Assembly (NCBI GenBank): GCA_030434875.1
Contig: JAUISW010000001.1
Coordinates: 2,429,501-2,493,500, forward strand
DNA: 64,000 nucleotides
Source: Lachnospiraceae bacterium C1.1
Lineage (GTDB): Bacteria; Bacillota; Clostridia; Lachnospirales; Lachnospiraceae
Direction of reading: 5' to 3'
A program made the position numbers and the translations under genes. Below, in pieces: positions 62,897 through 64,000 of the stretch; position 1 is the first letter of the stretch; each line of letters begins with the position of its first letter. The notes beneath the pieces were generated by a model, which was not told the origin of the DNA, ran no database searches, and saw only the letters and a list, made by a program, of their open reading frames with translations.

Positions 62897-64000
62897 TTAG
62901 TTCTTAGCTGCTGCGGCTGCTGCTGCAACCTCTGCTGCGTAGTCCTCTTCCTTCTTCTCCATGCCTTCGCCGGTCTCGAAACGAACTACGTTCTTGATAA
63001 CGATCTTTGCGCCGTTAGCCTTTGCAACTTCGTCAATGTACTTCTGAACAGACTGCTTACCGTCCTCAGCCTTTACATATGCCTGATCTGCAAGGCAGAG
63101 CTCCTTGTACTGCTTGGAAACACGTCCCTGTACAAGACCTGCAAAAATCTTATTTTCTGAAATAGCAGCCTTATCTGCAAGAGCAAGCTCTGCAAGCTTT
63201 GCTGCAGCTTCCTTTGAAAGGAAGTTGAAGAGATAGTTCATGTTGCTCTTCTTCTCTTCGTAAATAGCAATATCTTCGTCGCTCCAAAGCTTCTCACTTA
63301 CAGCCTTCTCGATAAGACCGTTAAGGATAGGCTTAGGAAGAGAAGCAGGATCATTTAATGCACTGTCAACTGTAAGACCCTTTAAGTGAACCTTCTCCTC
63401 GTCAGAGATATCATTTTCGCTGATGTACTGAGGGTTCATAGCTGCTACCTGCATTGCTACGTTCTTACCCATCTCTTTAACAGCATCGTTAACAACGTCT
63501 GTCTCAACGTCTACAAGAACACCGATCTTACCACCAGCGTGAACGTAAGCAGCTACGAAACCGTTCTGCTCCTCAAGCTTAGCGAAACGACGGATCTTGA
63601 TGTTCTCTCTGATCTTCTGACCAACCTGAATAGCAACTTCGTCTGCTACTGTAGCTGAAGGATCCTTGATCCACTTCTCATTGAGAAGAGCATCAACATC
63701 TGCTGCATCAGAAGCAAGTGCCTGAGCTGCTACATCGTTTACGAACTCTTTGAAAGGATCTGAACCTGCTGCGAAGTCTGTCTCGCAGTTAACTTCTACT
63801 ACAGAAGCTGTCTTTCCGTCCTCAGATACTGCAGTAACTGAAAGACCTTCAACTGCTATACGTCCAGCCTTCTTCTGAGCACCGGCAAGACCCTTCTCAC
63901 GAAGGAACTCTACTGCCTTGTCCATATCTCCGTCACAAGCTGTAAGAGCCTTTTTGCAGTCCATCATTCCTGCGCCGGTCATCTCTCTTAAATCTTTTAC
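62897..64000 (-). CDS. tsf: Elongation factor Ts, 5' end outside window
   Basis: About 367 codons visible; the first six (VKDLRE) precede MTGAGMMDCKKALTACDGDM, so the start is beyond 64000. Also FLREKGLAGAQKKAGR and VVEVNCETDFAA. Long form (with an extra dimerization domain and an Ala-rich C-terminus). EF-Ts recharges EF-Tu with GTP. rpsB would be expected just upstream. Confidence 0.96.
   Translation of the reverse strand, partial: VKDLREMTGAGMMDCKKALTACDGDMDKAVEFLREKGLAGAQKKAGRIAVEGLSVTAVSEDGKTASVVEVNCETDFAAGSDPFKEFVNDVAAQALASDAADVDALLNEKWIKDPSATVADEVAIQVGQKIRENIKIRRFAKLEEQNGFVAAYVHAGGKIGVLVDVETDVVNDAVKEMGKNVAMQVAAMNPQYISENDISDEEKVHLKGLTVDSALNDPASLPKPILNGLIEKAVSEKLWSDEDIAIYEEKKSNMNYLFNFLSKEAAAKLAELALADKAAISENKIFAGLVQGRVSKQYKELCLADQAYVKAEDGKQSVQKYIDEVAKANGAKIVIKNVVRFETGEGMEKKEEDYAAEVAAAAAAAKN

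Noticed and set aside
1..64000. CRISPR array or tRNA genes
   Set aside because: No regularly spaced repeats with unique spacers and no cloverleaf with a CCA-end pattern was seen; the only clear RNA gene is rnpB.

Overview
The window looks like chromosome from a low-GC, anaerobic Firmicute of the Lachnospiraceae type (Butyrivibrio/Roseburia-like). Evidence: a class A RNase P RNA, a dgt-dnaG-rpoD-trmK run, a UPF0104 flippase, an AAA-ATPase-like/DUF1703 gene pair and a SpaA-type pilus locus with a dedicated signal peptidase. This placement is inference from gene content and codon use. Almost everything is on the minus strand; the only confident plus-strand gene is a PAS/GGDEF-like protein at 12.8-14.4 kb.

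1-12.6 kb: a probable operon reading leftward from a good sigma-A promoter at about 12.65 kb. Order: DUF4349 lipoprotein, GNAT acetyltransferase, PglK-like ABC flippase, GT14, two GT4 transferases, DegT/DnrJ aminotransferase, PflX-like radical SAM protein, DEAD-box helicase, and a hybrid histidine kinase cut by the window edge. 12.7-14.4 kb: a sensor with a degenerate GGDEF domain.

14.4-18.6 kb: an accessory island. It holds a two-gene cassette (an OLD-like P-loop protein with a possible Toprim domain, plus a DUF4869-like partner carrying an ABC-signature-like LSGG motif), a decayed and an intact copy of an AAA-ATPase-like/PD-(D/E)XK gene, and two copies of a hairpin-rich repeat whose third copy sits inside an IS605 element at 40.6 kb.

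18.6-38.6 kb: a long leftward run. Its 5' part encodes a Dabb protein, a small membrane protein, an S66 LD-carboxypeptidase, a UPF0104 flippase and a CDF transporter. Then follow many surface-glycan genes (GT-C-like membrane proteins, GT2, GT10, O-FucT-like, GT4, LicD, an IspD/TarI-like cytidylyltransferase, an epimerase, RgpF-like). The distal end is a GT39-like gene broken by two frameshifts.

38.7-52.6 kb: a pilus/adhesin operon read leftward from a strong promoter at 52.56-52.59 kb. Order: coiled-coil protein, signal peptidase I, a roughly 1980-residue LPSTG adhesin, major SpaA pilin, class C-like sortase, an inserted IS200/IS605 element (TnpA, TnpB, putative omegaRNA), a second LPQTG pilin, a second sortase and a terminator. 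Removing the IS in silico restores a continuous sortase C-terminus and a normal intergenic gap.

52.6-64 kb: conserved housekeeping genes: ilvE, proA, rnpB, a TGS-uridine-kinase-like protein, trmK, rpoD, dnaG, dgt (no normal start codon visible), a small membrane protein and tsf (5' end outside the window). Between ilvE and the pilus promoter lies a 146-bp structured element with perfect 14-bp terminal inverted repeats and two mutually exclusive pairings.
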